A DNA stretch of 64,000 bases from Ifrita kowaldi. Taxonomy: Eukaryota; Chordata; Aves; Passeriformes; Cinclosomatidae. This document shows, one piece after another, positions 39,091-51,800 of this stretch; position 1 is the first letter of the stretch, and each line of letters begins with the position of its first letter. The stretch lies in assembly GCA_013398055.1 (NCBI GenBank), contig VZRS01000480.1:62001-126000 (forward strand), given 5' to 3'. A program made the translations under genes and the position numbers. Under the pieces are notes generated by a model, which had not been told where the DNA came from, ran no database searches, and saw only the letters and a list, made by a program, of their open reading frames with translations.

Positions 39091-40805
39091 GTAAGAATGA
39101 ATTTTACAAATCCAGCTCCTCATGTAACACCTCCAACCACCCAGGCAATATCACAGCACCAGGGGGACGGGCAGGCTGTTGAATTGAATTGGATCTCGTC
39201 CTTCTGCTGTTCTCACTCAGATAATCAATCCCCAAGTGAGTGTGTGCATCTGCCAATACATGCACTGCCAAAACACCCATACAACTGTGTTAAGAGGAAA
39301 AATCCCTCTCATTACAGGTTACAATTTTTCTTGGTTACCAGCAGGTTTTTGCTGAAACTTGAAAATAAGACTCAAATTGCCAATGTGGGCCCTGCTGCTC
39401 TATCTTGTTCTCTTGCCAGATCTTTCCTTGAATATCAGCTGAGTATTACACTGTTTAACAAGGCTGGCACTGTAAATATATCCTTTATTCCCATGCAAAC
39501 AGCTTTGAAAGAAAAAGTATGAGACAGTGAGAATTAATAGGAAGGCAGTATTGTGTGTTAATTCCACTTTACTTTTAGCAGTTTTATTGAAAAAGCAATG
39601 AGATTTTTATTTTTGTGACGAGGCCTGTGACTTGGCAGCATAATTGGTGCAAAACAGACTGCCTGAACAAGCTTGATTTAATAGGATTTAACTCCAGGAA
39701 GTAGGAATATTGCACTGTGCAGAGTCTAGTTTTCAAGAGTTTTTGGAGAAGCCTGGAACTGAAAAATTTCCAAAAGTGATTGGTGAATCACAGGGTAATA
39801 CCAAGTTTTCTTTGCCTAAGAGTTTAAAATTAAAAAGCACAAAAATAACAAAACCCCTTTCTTCATCCTTTTGCTTTGCCTCTGGTTTCCACAGTTGTGA
39901 CTTTACAGCTGCCCTGGCTACTCTGAGATCTTTTGAGCCTGGGTTCACTCTGAACTTCAACCTTGAATTGAATCTGTGTCACTTCTCACAGGAAGGAAAG
40001 AAGAAAATGCGTAAGCCTCAACCATGGCCTTAGGAAATGCCACCTGGGCATGAAGCTTAAGTATTAATCTTCCAACAGTTAAATGGCACTATTTCTCAGG
40101 ACATACAGGTGACCCTCTTGCAATCACTCTATCCAGTAGGCAACGTCTCTGCTTAATTATCTCATTTCTATCTTTGAGCTTTCCCAACCATGTCCACAGC
40201 AACAAATCTAGCTCATCCCTAAAGTTCCATGTGCAACAATTGGACAGGTGATCCTTAAATACTTTGCTGCTCATAATGGAAGTAAAAGAAGGCACTTTAA
40301 AACCACTGAATGCTTGTTTCTTTTCCTTGATGAGTGTTCCTTCTTTTTGTCTCGGCACCCCTTGCTCCAGCAGATTACTCCTGACTCCCTGTCCCCGCTG
40401 CTTGATACTTCTCTGGGGAGAGTGAAATGCCTTTGTCCCCTTTTTGGAATAGCCACCTCCAGCTCCTCTGAGGGTGCTGCTGCTGCCAGAGGTCATCCTG
40501 GCTCCAGCAGCAGCTCAGAATTCCATGGGCTCAGCAGCCTCGCCCCAGGGCAGGGATGATTCTGCTGGGACAGGAAGTGTGAGGAGCACAGGGGCAGAGG
40601 AGGGAAAGAGAAAAGGGCTGCGAAGGACCAGCTTAGTAACTCCTGCAGCTGGCACTGAGTATAGCTGCATTTTTAACATGTGTTCGACTACATGATCCAC
40701 TTTGGTGCAAAGACACCTGAGCTGGCTCTGATTGAGCTGCCTTCTTCATGTGCTAAGTCCCAGCTGCAGTAGAGCTCCCTTAGCATGGCAGAACACCCAA
40801 ATCAA

Positions 40806-40822
40806 GCTGCTGCTGCTGCTGC
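40806..40822. repeat. Short (GCT)n trinucleotide repeat
   Basis: Five complete GCT units plus GC, uninterrupted, lie in otherwise single-copy sequence. It is not in a recognisable coding frame. Confidence 0.85.
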
Positions 40823-43800
40823 ATTATTGCCTTCCCTTCTGGTGCTGGCTCATTTCCAGCCAGCTGAAAGCCTCCTAAGTGCTGCTTTGCATGATACAGG
40901 CAAACCCTAAGTAATCTGTACAAGGTAAGTATGGAGTCCAAGTCCAGTTAGACACAGATAATTCTGAGCCATCCCTCTGATCACCAGAGCCTCTAATATA
41001 GCATTTTATATATAAGGTGGGTATACTGTTGCATGCAGCCATTGCACTACTTGCTTTCTTGTCAAATCTTTTGGAGGTTACTGACCAGAGCAGAAGGGAA
41101 AGATCTCAGATAGGAAATCCTGGATTTGGAAGGAAAAATTTTTGTCAGTGCAGTCATTTTAGTTTAGCTGGAGATTCTTCTTTTTTTCCTTTTTGTTTTC
41201 TTACTTTTTTTCTCTCTCCCCTCCTCTATCCCCAATACACTCACCAGATGTTGAGAGCATTCATTGTTGTTCCTCCACTAACTTGAAAGCCTCAGGTATT
41301 CAGTGCTTCTCTAAGCTGTAAATCTGGGAAGCCCCTTTGGAAATAGCAGCTACAATATGCTAACAATGACTGCATCGCACAATGCGTCAAGATGAAAAGG
41401 AGATCATTTCCTTGATCTCACTTCAGAAGACTGGTGTGTCTCTTGGCAGAACTCATTTGGATGTTGCTCTCTGTAATTAAAGGCTGTATTATCATGCACA
41501 GGAAGGTCTCCGAAAGGCTGAATTCAAGTTGCACAGACAACCTCAATTTTGGCATTGCCTGGCATTCAAATACTTGCCTGTCAACTTTAATAGTGTTTCC
41601 CCCTAAAAAAATATTTATAAGGAGTTTCCTAGAGGAATTGATTTTCTTGTTTAACTTTCAGCTGACATTAAGTAGCATGTAATTCTTGGTCTCATAAAGC
41701 ATCAGCAGGGCTGGACACACTTGTCACATGGGTTGCTGACAGACTAACCATGACTGTAGGCTATCATTCAATGATTGGATCCAGGTTAATTGGAGGTAGG
41801 CACTTAGCTGTGAGTTTAACTGATGGTGAATATCAGAAGTCGAGAAACTTGGTTTCCATTTTTTATGCTGGTTTACTCGAACTCTCTGTCCCAAATTTTT
41901 TTGTTCCTTTGATTTTTTTGAGGGGTTATGAAAAATTACTTTCACAGTTTAAGATCAGGAGTTATGAACTTCTTTCACTAAAGTACACTCTTCTCAAATC
42001 CAGAAGAGCTATTTTCACCTTTCCCCTTGTATCTGGCATCCTAATTTACATGTTTCTCTGAAATGTTTATGATTATTAGTGCAATCAGCCCCCTTTCTTT
42101 TTTGAGTAACTAATTAGAATAGTCCTCATTATTTTCTTCTGGAAGAACAAAACCAGCTTTGAGTAGGTAGGAACCAAGGAAAAATGAGATACCAGATCAA
42201 GACCTCCTTCTGCACTCCAGTCATACCATGTTCACACATTTACAATGTACACAGCAGTTCTTTTAACAGTACTACAGTAATAATTCAACACATAAGCACG
42301 TATTTTTTGAGTAGCAATATCTAGGACTTAAAACTGAAAATATGGCTGCAACATTGTCTCTCTTTATTGCCTTATATCAGAGAGATTCGTCTGTGCTGTG
42401 CAGAACCTGCTTCTTTTAATTTGGTGGTTGGTAAGTGCAGTTCTATCTTGATGTCTCATGGTGACTAGAGCCAATATCACATTAATGGTTCCCGGATAAA
42501 TGGGAAAATGCAGGGTGGCTGCAGGAGAAACATTGTGATGGAAATGCATTCAGTAGCTTTATGCTGCATTGTTTTATCTGAATTTCTGAATGGAAGTTTC
42601 ATCATTTCTCCCTCATTAGTTGGTGCAGGGATAAGGGGTGAGGATTGAGCTGGATCAGGGTAACATGGAAAGGGCAGTGAGATATCAGGAAGTGTAGGGC
42701 TGAAATCCACAGTTTAGCCTAATATTTTTAGTTAGGGCTTTTAAAATTGTAGCACATGAACAACACAGAAAAATAGTTTTGAACACAAAGCCCATTCTGT
42801 CCTATGAATAGTTCAGTCTAAGGTAATGCAGCATCTCCTACGTCATCCCCTTTTATCATGTGTAATCAATGTTATATTTAATGCAGCATGACTTGGCAAG
42901 TGATTAAGGACCTGGTGGGGACATTAACAATGTAAAACTTTATTTGCATTTACGCTAATGATTTTATAATGAGAGTTTTATTATATTAATGGAGACTGCT
43001 GAGAGAAGAAGGGAAAAACAAAGCTGAAACTCCCCGAATGTTGTCTTTCTTTAATAGAGCACCCTCAGATAGCACTTTGTTGACATAGCTGCTTATTTGC
43101 ATAAAGGAAAATATGGGCATTTGGAACTATTAATTATGGAATGGTTAATGCACTTGGTGGTAATTATTACATTAATTGAGTTATTTTAAGAGGGATGTTA
43201 TGGAAAATCTATTTATACAATAATTCAGAGAGGAGAGAAAATTTTTTTAAAATAGCTGCACTTGTATCTTAATTGGTACCATATCTCAATAACAAAATAT
43301 GGGGTACACCTGGGAGAGCAGCTTATCTTTAGACAGATTTATCCAGGAATACCATGAACTGCTATCCCTGCTCCGTTGTTTCAGTGAATTATGAAGCTTT
43401 TTAGCCAGAACAGAAACCTGGCAAAGGTTGAGCTGTTGCCTGTAGAGTCCAAGCACTGCTGAACCTCCAAAGAAAATGAACCAGCCTTGAAAAGCAACAT
43501 CAGCTGCTTCGTGCCACTTCCAGATGTTGCCTGAAGAAGAACTTTAAAAACCAAACAGAAAAACCCTGGCCAAAACCCCCCACAATTATTGGGATGGACT
43601 ACACTTTCCTTTCCTTCCTAGTATTTGTCCAATACTAGATAATAGTAATGTAAGAAATGAAGAAGTAGTTCCATGTGATTCCTTTGATTTTTGCAGTGCA
43701 ACTCTGAGGCTGCCTTCTTGCAAGTACCTGTACCAGAAGTCTGCATTATTTTCATGAGATAGCTTTCCCAAAACTCTTCTCAAAAGTAAGAGATCAAAAA

Positions 43801-46800
43801 ACCATCTTTCCCAAATAGTCATCTTTCTTCCTTCTGTGTCAACTGTAACCCTGGCATGAAAAACGGAGATGTTAGTAAAACAGACAACTCTTCTGAGAAT
43901 GTAGTAATAGATTTGATTATTTAAGACAAAAATATTACAAAACCTACCAATATTGTTTTAATTTTATTTAATAGCCTCACCTAAACTGTCTTGCTTTGAT
44001 TTCTCTCCTTCTCCAATGGACCAGCACAGTTTCTACCAGCAAGCTGGCTTTCTGTGTTTTCTGCAAATGATTGGTTATAGCAATTAGGTTCCTTGGCAGA
44101 CAGCCCTGGAAGTCAGGTTACTTTCAAGAGACTTAATTCCATTGCCTTGTACTCTACTACATGTGATGTGACCTGTGTTAATTAGTATTGCTAGGAACAG
44201 AGTTTGGGAATTAAGGATGCAGCCAGGTGTTGTGGTACCATAAGGTTCCCCAAAGATCCAGGGGTTTGTGGTATGAATGTCTTGACTGAAGCAGGTAAAA
44301 ATATCAGAAGTTCCTACAGACCCCTGTGTTTTAAACAGCCAGTGCTCTGCAGTAAATAATGGGGGTGATGCTGTTGGAAAAGACATTTCAGAGAGGGAGT
44401 GAGTGACATTAGGTGGAATTGCAGGAACAGGCTGGCACTTGGCCAGGATCTTCAGTGGCAGACAGCAGGAGCTGGAGAAGAGGGAGCCCAAAGTCCAAAT
44501 TCTTTTGAGGTCTTTTCCCAACAGCATAAATTTCCATTCAATATGGTGGACTCTGAAAGCTGTAGCTCAGATTCATCTATGACATCTATGATTTATAGCT
44601 CTGAATCAAGTATTCTCTGGGTATATCTTTTAAGGACTACTAAAGTGAAGTCAAAGACGAGTTGAATTCAGAGGTGTTTTTATCAAGCTTTGGAAGAAAA
44701 AGAAACACCCTCACTACCCAACTGAATCTAAAGCAAATCATTTTGTTGGCCTCAGTGGATGAGAATTCTCCATTCTCAAGTTTATTTTACAGTTTTTCAC
44801 ATATGAAACAATGATTTTAGGCAATGAGAGGTATTTTCAGGAGAAGTTAGTTACCGCATAGAATCATTGTAGAATTCTCGAAAGGGTTCTGTTTAAGTAG
44901 TTCCTTCACTAGATATGAACCTGCAAGACCTTTTAATTAGGCTTTGTATCAGACTGGTTCTTCAGTGGCTTCCTTCCTTACAAGAGTCTTATGTAGTTTT
45001 CCTGCACAAGTTGCCTGAAACAGGTCACAGTCCAAAACCAACTTTTCAGTTTCGTAAAGGCAAATACTTACAGTCCAAAAAGGTATGTTGTCATTTCCCA
45101 TCTACAGCTCTGTATAAACAGAGCATTTAAGTGGAAATGCAAATATTCTTTCTTCTGCACTTCTGTGAACACCTGAGAGATATGTAATAGCAAAGTGCAG
45201 AGGTTTTTTCTAAAGGAGTTCTTGAAATCAGTTTAAACTTCTCTAAAGATTCTAGCAGGAGACAGCTGAAAAGAAATGAAGAAGAGTTGTGCCAAGAAAA
45301 TTACATTACTGTCATTGTTAATTTGCTTTAAATATCTGTGAAAAGAAGAAGTCTATTCTCTGCTAAAATTTCCCATTGGCTTACAACCAAGTGGTGAATA
45401 TTATATTTTATAGACTCTGACACAAAGATTCTGTTTAAGCATTTATCTTTTGAACAGCTATGTTTACAGCTAAAACCTTCCTTCAACTTAAACTTCAGCA
45501 ATAATGTGATATATTCCTCTTCTGAAGTTGTCTCAGGTGAAAACACATTAGCTGGTCAGGTTTTATGAAGTTCTTCAGATTATTTGCTCAAATGGAGGTC
45601 ATTTCTTTAGAGGTCAAGGTGAAAACGTGTAGTAGACCACATTCACCCTTGCTTGTGAATTTGGAGGAATCATTTGGACTTTACCATGAGACACCATTCC
45701 GTATTGACGGTATTGTGTATAAATTTCACTACTGGATTTTGAATGAACGGAAGAAATTGAGGCAAGAAATTGTTGGTGGAAACACGTGGCTGTGCTTCTG
45801 GCTCAGAGAGAATTAAGGCAATAAATTGGTTTTGTGGTTTCCTTCTCTTTAATATTTGTATTTTTCAAACTATAAAATATTTGTGAGTGCCAAGAAAGAG
45901 TTTTGCCAAATAAAAGGAGTCCTGTCCCTTCTGTGCCATGTAAAGGAAGCATTGAAAAGTGTCTATGTCATATAAAGGAGCCCTTAAATTTATTGTGTCT
46001 ATGATTGTGGTTTGGGAAACATGCTGAAGCAGACATAAATTTTGGTGGAGAGTCAGTTGGGCCTCATAAAGATGCCACTGGGAAGCCTGCAACTCTTGAG
46101 TACTAAACTTGTTAGTGTTATAGTATCAAGGGAAGGTATAAATCTGCTTTAGGTGCAGGATGGTTTAGGAAGACAGACCCAAGCCCTTCGCATTTCCAGG
46201 CCTCAGTCTTCAAGCAGCAGCAATTCCAGATCCTCAGGAGCAGATGGAGGACTGTATTTAATGTCTTTATGTGGAACAATGAAATTAAAATGCCTTTTCC
46301 GATTAGGCTTCAAATACTTGCTTTTGCATGCAAAGGCACTTTTCACAACTGGGAATGTTTAAGGCCAAATACCTGCATGAATTTTTTTTTTCTTTCATTA
46401 CAGTGAATCATCCTGTTGAAACTGCTGGGTGCATTGGAATATCAGTATGTACCAATGAACTGCCCTGGAAGGCAAGGCCTTACTCTGCTCCAGGTTTTTC
46501 ATCTCCACTGCTAGTGAAACAAATTGATTGATAGCAATTAGTCTTATTAATGGCACAAATGCCAGCCTTACACTGAATGGGTTCTGCAGGCTTTGACTGA
46601 TTGAATTTGTGTGTTTCTAGGTTAATCAAATATTTCAAAGGAAGGTGATGGTGAATAGCAAATTCTTTGAGTCTATCAGTATTCCAAACAGCTGTTTCTA
46701 GCTATGCAAATTCACTTGCGCGCGTGTGCATGTATTACATGAGATATTTATTGCCCAAGTAGGTTTTTATTTTTTGTAAATGCAGTCTTCTTGCAATTAA

Positions 46801-48824
46801 TAAAGCTCTTAGTAGATGCTTTTGCAGGAAGCAATGTCCTTCACAGAGATACCAAAGTCGTTTCACAAAGGAAATGTAGCACTTGAGGGAGATATGGAAG
46901 AAAACCCCCAGCCTGATGCTTGTAATTGCACTAAGTAATTATTTTTCTTTTTGTGTATTTTTAATTTAGGTATTTCTGAATTTCCACCTAGTAACTATAA
47001 ACAGATCTTTCTAAAGGTACTATACTTTTTTTCTCATCTTGAAAATGCTGTTTCACAATATGTCTTTAAATTGCAGAAGTATGTCAAAGTATATTTCAAA
47101 ATAAACAGTTTATTCAATAACTTCTGAGATAAAAAATTACATTTCCTAGATAAGAATATGTGAAAGTGTTCCCTGGCTGACATCTCAGAAGTATGACATT
47201 TTAAGGATTATAAGTGTGGAATCTAAGTAAAGTCACTTTTGATTAGTGGTACATTTGCTGTGGTGGTGCAGGTGATTTTGTAGAGGAAAAGCTGCACCTA
47301 TTTAGCTCAGCCCAGAGTTTAGAAGACAGAATTCCACATGACTAATAAATTGTGATTTTTTGAGGAAACACTCCTCAATTCCAAGTGGCATTTCTGCTTT
47401 TGATGGTCAGCTTTCTAAAATGAAGTGGTACCATGTACCACTCATGAGCTCAGATTCTCTTTTCCATCCCAGCTGCTTTGGCCAGGGCAGAGCTGTAACC
47501 TGAAGAACACAATTGTCCTGCCTTGTGCCCACTCCAGCGCTGGATGTGGGATTGGTGAGGATATTTGGATCCCTTGTTTATATTCTGAGTTGAGGACCAG
47601 CAGATTGGGTCCCTCTTTATCTTAGAGGGAAAAATCACAGCCATACAAGTGAGAGGAGGGCTGAGGGCTCTCTTCCCATTTATCAGGGATTGCACTGAAA
47701 TTATATTTTTTACTTTTAATAAGTAAAAGTTAAGTAAGAAAATAATTTTATTAATCTCATTCCACTTGCATTGTTTTAACAAGCAATAAAAATTATAAAT
47801 AATTAAAGAGCCAAATAAGCCATGGTGGGTTATTAATGCAGGCCCAGGGCACATTGTAAGTCATGATCTTGAAGGCAAATTTACTTTAATCAAGGTGCCC
47901 GCATTAATTACATAGTCATTCTAAGCCCTTTTCCTTGCTATCATAGTATCAATTTTTTTTGTTGAATTTTGCTTTGCATGAGCAAACTCTTATATTTTGG
48001 GGACAAAAAAAACCCCTAGAAAGTCTGCAGTATAGATTTTCATTTAATTAAATGTACTGAGATTGAGGCTGTTACAATCCCCAGCCACAGCACATGGCTT
48101 TTCAGCCTCAGTGCACAGAATTTCAGTTTTTTTGGAGTCCCACATTCCATTTGGACTGTTTTCATGTCCATTCCATGATGGGTGGAGTGTGGTAGAGGAT
48201 TTCTGCCTGAACATGTATAAGCCAAGCAAAGAGGAGCCATGTTGTCTTTAAATTTATACCTGAAGGTTTCATATTAATCTCTTTACTGCTGCTCCTCAGT
48301 CTTGGTCCTCCCTGAAGGCTCCAGAGCAGCTGGAATGGAGCCTTAGAGGGTCAGTGGAAGTCTGGCGTAAAACACAAACCTCATTTAGTCTCAGTGTTGA
48401 AAGTTCTAATTTGCAAAGGCCTTGGCTTGTCGTTGCACCGGGCCCTGAATTCCCTCCAGACTCTGTTAAACCAAAACACTGCCTTAGCCACAGGGAAATC
48501 TGCTCCTTCAAGCCTTGCATGAAGACACATAATTTGATTTTTATATGTTTTGAGATAGCAATAAAGCATCACCTCTGACCAGCTGGGCCCTCACCAGTAC
48601 CTGTGACTGGGCACAAGTGAGGTGGGTGTGTAACAAACATGTGGCTCCTGTGGAACATTATTCTTCCTTGCTGTGGGATGTGAGGCTTCCTGTTCATTTT
48701 GATAGCTTGGATAGAGATCTTTGAAAAATGAGATTTGCAGTGTATTGATTTCATATTTTTTTAACCATAGAATATTTTGTTTATAGTGCAGGCCAATGGC
48801 TATCGCTTTTCCTGAGATACCTTC

Positions 48825-48840
48825 ATACATATATATGTAT
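48825..48840. repeat. 16-base perfect palindrome in a TA/CA run
   Basis: ATACATATATATGTAT is identical to its own reverse complement and continues into GTGTGC. This is a low-complexity alternating purine-pyrimidine stretch with no associated feature. Confidence 0.7.
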
Positions 48841-51800
48841 GTGTGCATCTAAGTGATGTAGCACAGATATTAATCTTCCTTGTAATCTCCCAGGTCACTG
48901 CTCTGATCCACTTGAAGAACATGACAGGGAACTGGACAGATTAGCTTTCAATGTGGCAGCCTGATACAGCCTTAATTTATCTGGAAAGAGAAGAAAAGAA
49001 ACATATGAAACGACTTCAAACTCATTAAAACTCAACTCCCAGTGCAGCAACCAGGCTAGAAATAGTGGCTCCAGCTTTTAAAGGAGAAGCTGGGACATTT
49101 TCCACATTTGCTCTGGTCACTAAACTTTGCTGTCATTGTGGCTTGAAGGCACCAGTGATGCCACTGGTGTTTCTCTTCTTCATGCAGTGTTGGCAAGGGA
49201 TGGTTTATATCCAAAAAGATGTTGCTGCTTTGCTTCTTTTTTTTTTCTTTTTCTTGTAAAACTGTCCCATTGCTCATTAATCTCACAGATAGATTTTTTT
49301 TTTTAAGTCCGTTTAATTACATTTGAGAAACTCAAGGGAAGCAAAGGGGAATGACTTTCAGGAAAGCATGTTTAGGTGGGCTCAGTATTCTTAACTGAGG
49401 TCTCAGTACCTGCAGAGAAATATCTGGCCACTTCATTAAGGTGCTTAACCAAGAATTTAGCTCTTTTGAACACCTAGCCCTAAATTCACATAACATGCTA
49501 GCCTTCATAATTTTGTTTTAACTCACAAGGAAATTTTGTGAGACTTTTCTCTTCCTCCTTTCTCTCTCATAGCTGTCTTCAGCATTCAGAGGCAGTGGAG
49601 CTGTCGAAGTTTTATTGTATGTAGGACTAACTGGGGAGATGTTGGCACTAAGGGAATGTTACCTGTCTGAAAAAGGTACCTACTACTGCTGTCAGGAGCT
49701 TGGAATAAGCAGGGCCTGGAGTTCTGCGAGTCTCTTACAGAAAGGTTAAAAGGCAAAGCATTTAGAGCTGTAGCTGAAACAAGAATAAGGTTCCTTCTGT
49801 CCTGTGAAGTCACCCACAGAGTTGTGGTGCAGTAGAGAGGAGAACCTTTCCTTCCTCCATGCAAGCACTAGGATTGCTTCACTTTAGCTGGCACCAGAAA
49901 GAATTTGGGAAGAGCAGAAACCATGGAATACTCTTTAAGTTAAAATGGGAGTCTAGTTCAAAATTAGTAGGAGTCAGAATCTTACCAGCTGCATCTGAGG
50001 GCAGATCAAAGATAGTACAAAGGAGAAAAATAATTTATCTGTCACGACGACAGACTGAAACTCAGTGAAGCAGCTCAGAGAGAACTAGAGCAGTAGATAA
50101 TTATCCTGGAGCAAAGATATAAATGTAGGAATGATGAGAAAAGTTTCCATGGACTGTGATACCAATAAAAAATTAAGGTATTTAAGCAATATGTGATGAC
50201 AGGCAGTGCATATCCAGAGAAATAGAGCATGCCTCAGGTAATGCTGTAAAGTGTTTTGACAGCAGGTTCACATTTAGATTCCTCCAAGTCTTACACCTTT
50301 ATCTATCAATCTCAAGTGATTTTAATCACCCAAAAAAAGCACTGCCCAGAGTATCCTGCTAAGGAGCTTGAGACAAGTGATTAGAACAGAGAATCTGCTG
50401 CTCTGCCTCCTGTGTTCTGCTTCTGTTGTCAGCTTAAAATATACTATACCTCTACACATAAAAAAATAGATTTCCAGGGGTGCACCTGTTAGACTATTCC
50501 AACCAGTCAGGAGAAAAGGCCAGTACAATTTTGGTTTTGACTCTGTGTAAGAGCAGAAAGTATGTCATGGTTTCCATAGGCCGAGAATGTATTTGAATGT
50601 TAGAGCTGCACCACAGTTTCTTAGTGCAAAATCAAGGAGGAGAAAATTAGATATTATTTTGGGAGTATCAGGTTAAGTAAATTCAGATTCTTTATGAGAA
50701 AGTGTTTTGAAGATATATTTATCCAAGAGAAAGAACATGGAAGACAATCTAGAAAAAAAGCAGAAATGTGTTTAGAATCTAAATTTCTTCTGCAGAAAGG
50801 AGTTAACCCAGCCTGTGCCTGATCCATGGCCCTGGCTGCTCCACCAGCAGCACTGACACACACAGCCTAACCAGAGGGTGTCCAGCTCTCATTACAATTC
50901 CTTAGGAACAGGAACCTGCTTGGGCACTGAGCTTTCTTTGAAGGCCTATAAACCGAAACTTTTTTCCCCCCACATCCTGCAATCTTACCCTGTGCTGCTG
51001 CTTCCAGAAATCTCACAGGTAGCCACAACGCAAATTGAAAAGCCTCCTCTCAGTGCTGTGCTGGTTTAATTGCTAAATGAAGACAAGCACCTGACAAAAC
51101 GGTTAGCACCATGACTCGTACCAGACGCAGAGATGCTTATTCATTCAGAAGAAGCAAGATTTGTAATTAGCTGTGGGCTTGACTGTGTGGGCTGTTCAAG
51201 CAATGTCTGTCTGAGAATGGCTTTGCATAAAAATCAAACCCTGCTCTTAACTGCTGAAAATCTTTGATGCAACCCAGTAAATTTACGCAGGCTTCTGATG
51301 GGTATTTTGTCAGCTGGGCCTGAGTGTTGCTTGACTCCTATTCTTTGGCTGATTTGGGGTAAAGGTTGGTCCACCTGGGCAAAGAGGGTTCCTTGGTATG
51401 TACAGCCAGCAGATCTGGACGTGTAAAAATAATTTTTGCACATGGATGGTTGCAAATCATACACCAAACCACAGTCAGGACCCTGCACTTTGAACCTGAT
51501 ACTGGTGTTAAACAGAGTGATGCTTAAACAAGGATTTAGGCAGATATTAAGCAAAGCATAAAGGGTGGAGTTTAGCTGAATATTAATTTGCAGTCTTTGC
51601 ATGCAAAACGCAGTATTCTGGGAAAATCTTGCATGATTTCCTGAGTTTGATCTTTTCCATGCAACAACATTCAGAAGACTGCAATGTATCACGTTTTTGT
51701 AACTTTGACTTTAGCAGGGAAAAATGTTAGGTCTGCTTTAAAAGAAAAAAATCAATAACACATGGCTCCCTTAGAGCTCCCTCCACTTTACTGAAGTTGT

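Noticed and set aside
40089..40496. 135-codon minus-strand frame, considered as LINE or gene fragment
   Set aside because: No reverse transcriptase, endonuclease or other motif; overlapping + frames of similar length exist in the same DNA.
44850..44885. CATAGAATCATTGTAGAATTC, possible CR1 3' terminus on the minus strand
   Set aside because: Only the generic CATAGAATCAT string matches; the diagnostic GGGACC and CCCCCTGCC blocks are absent downstream.
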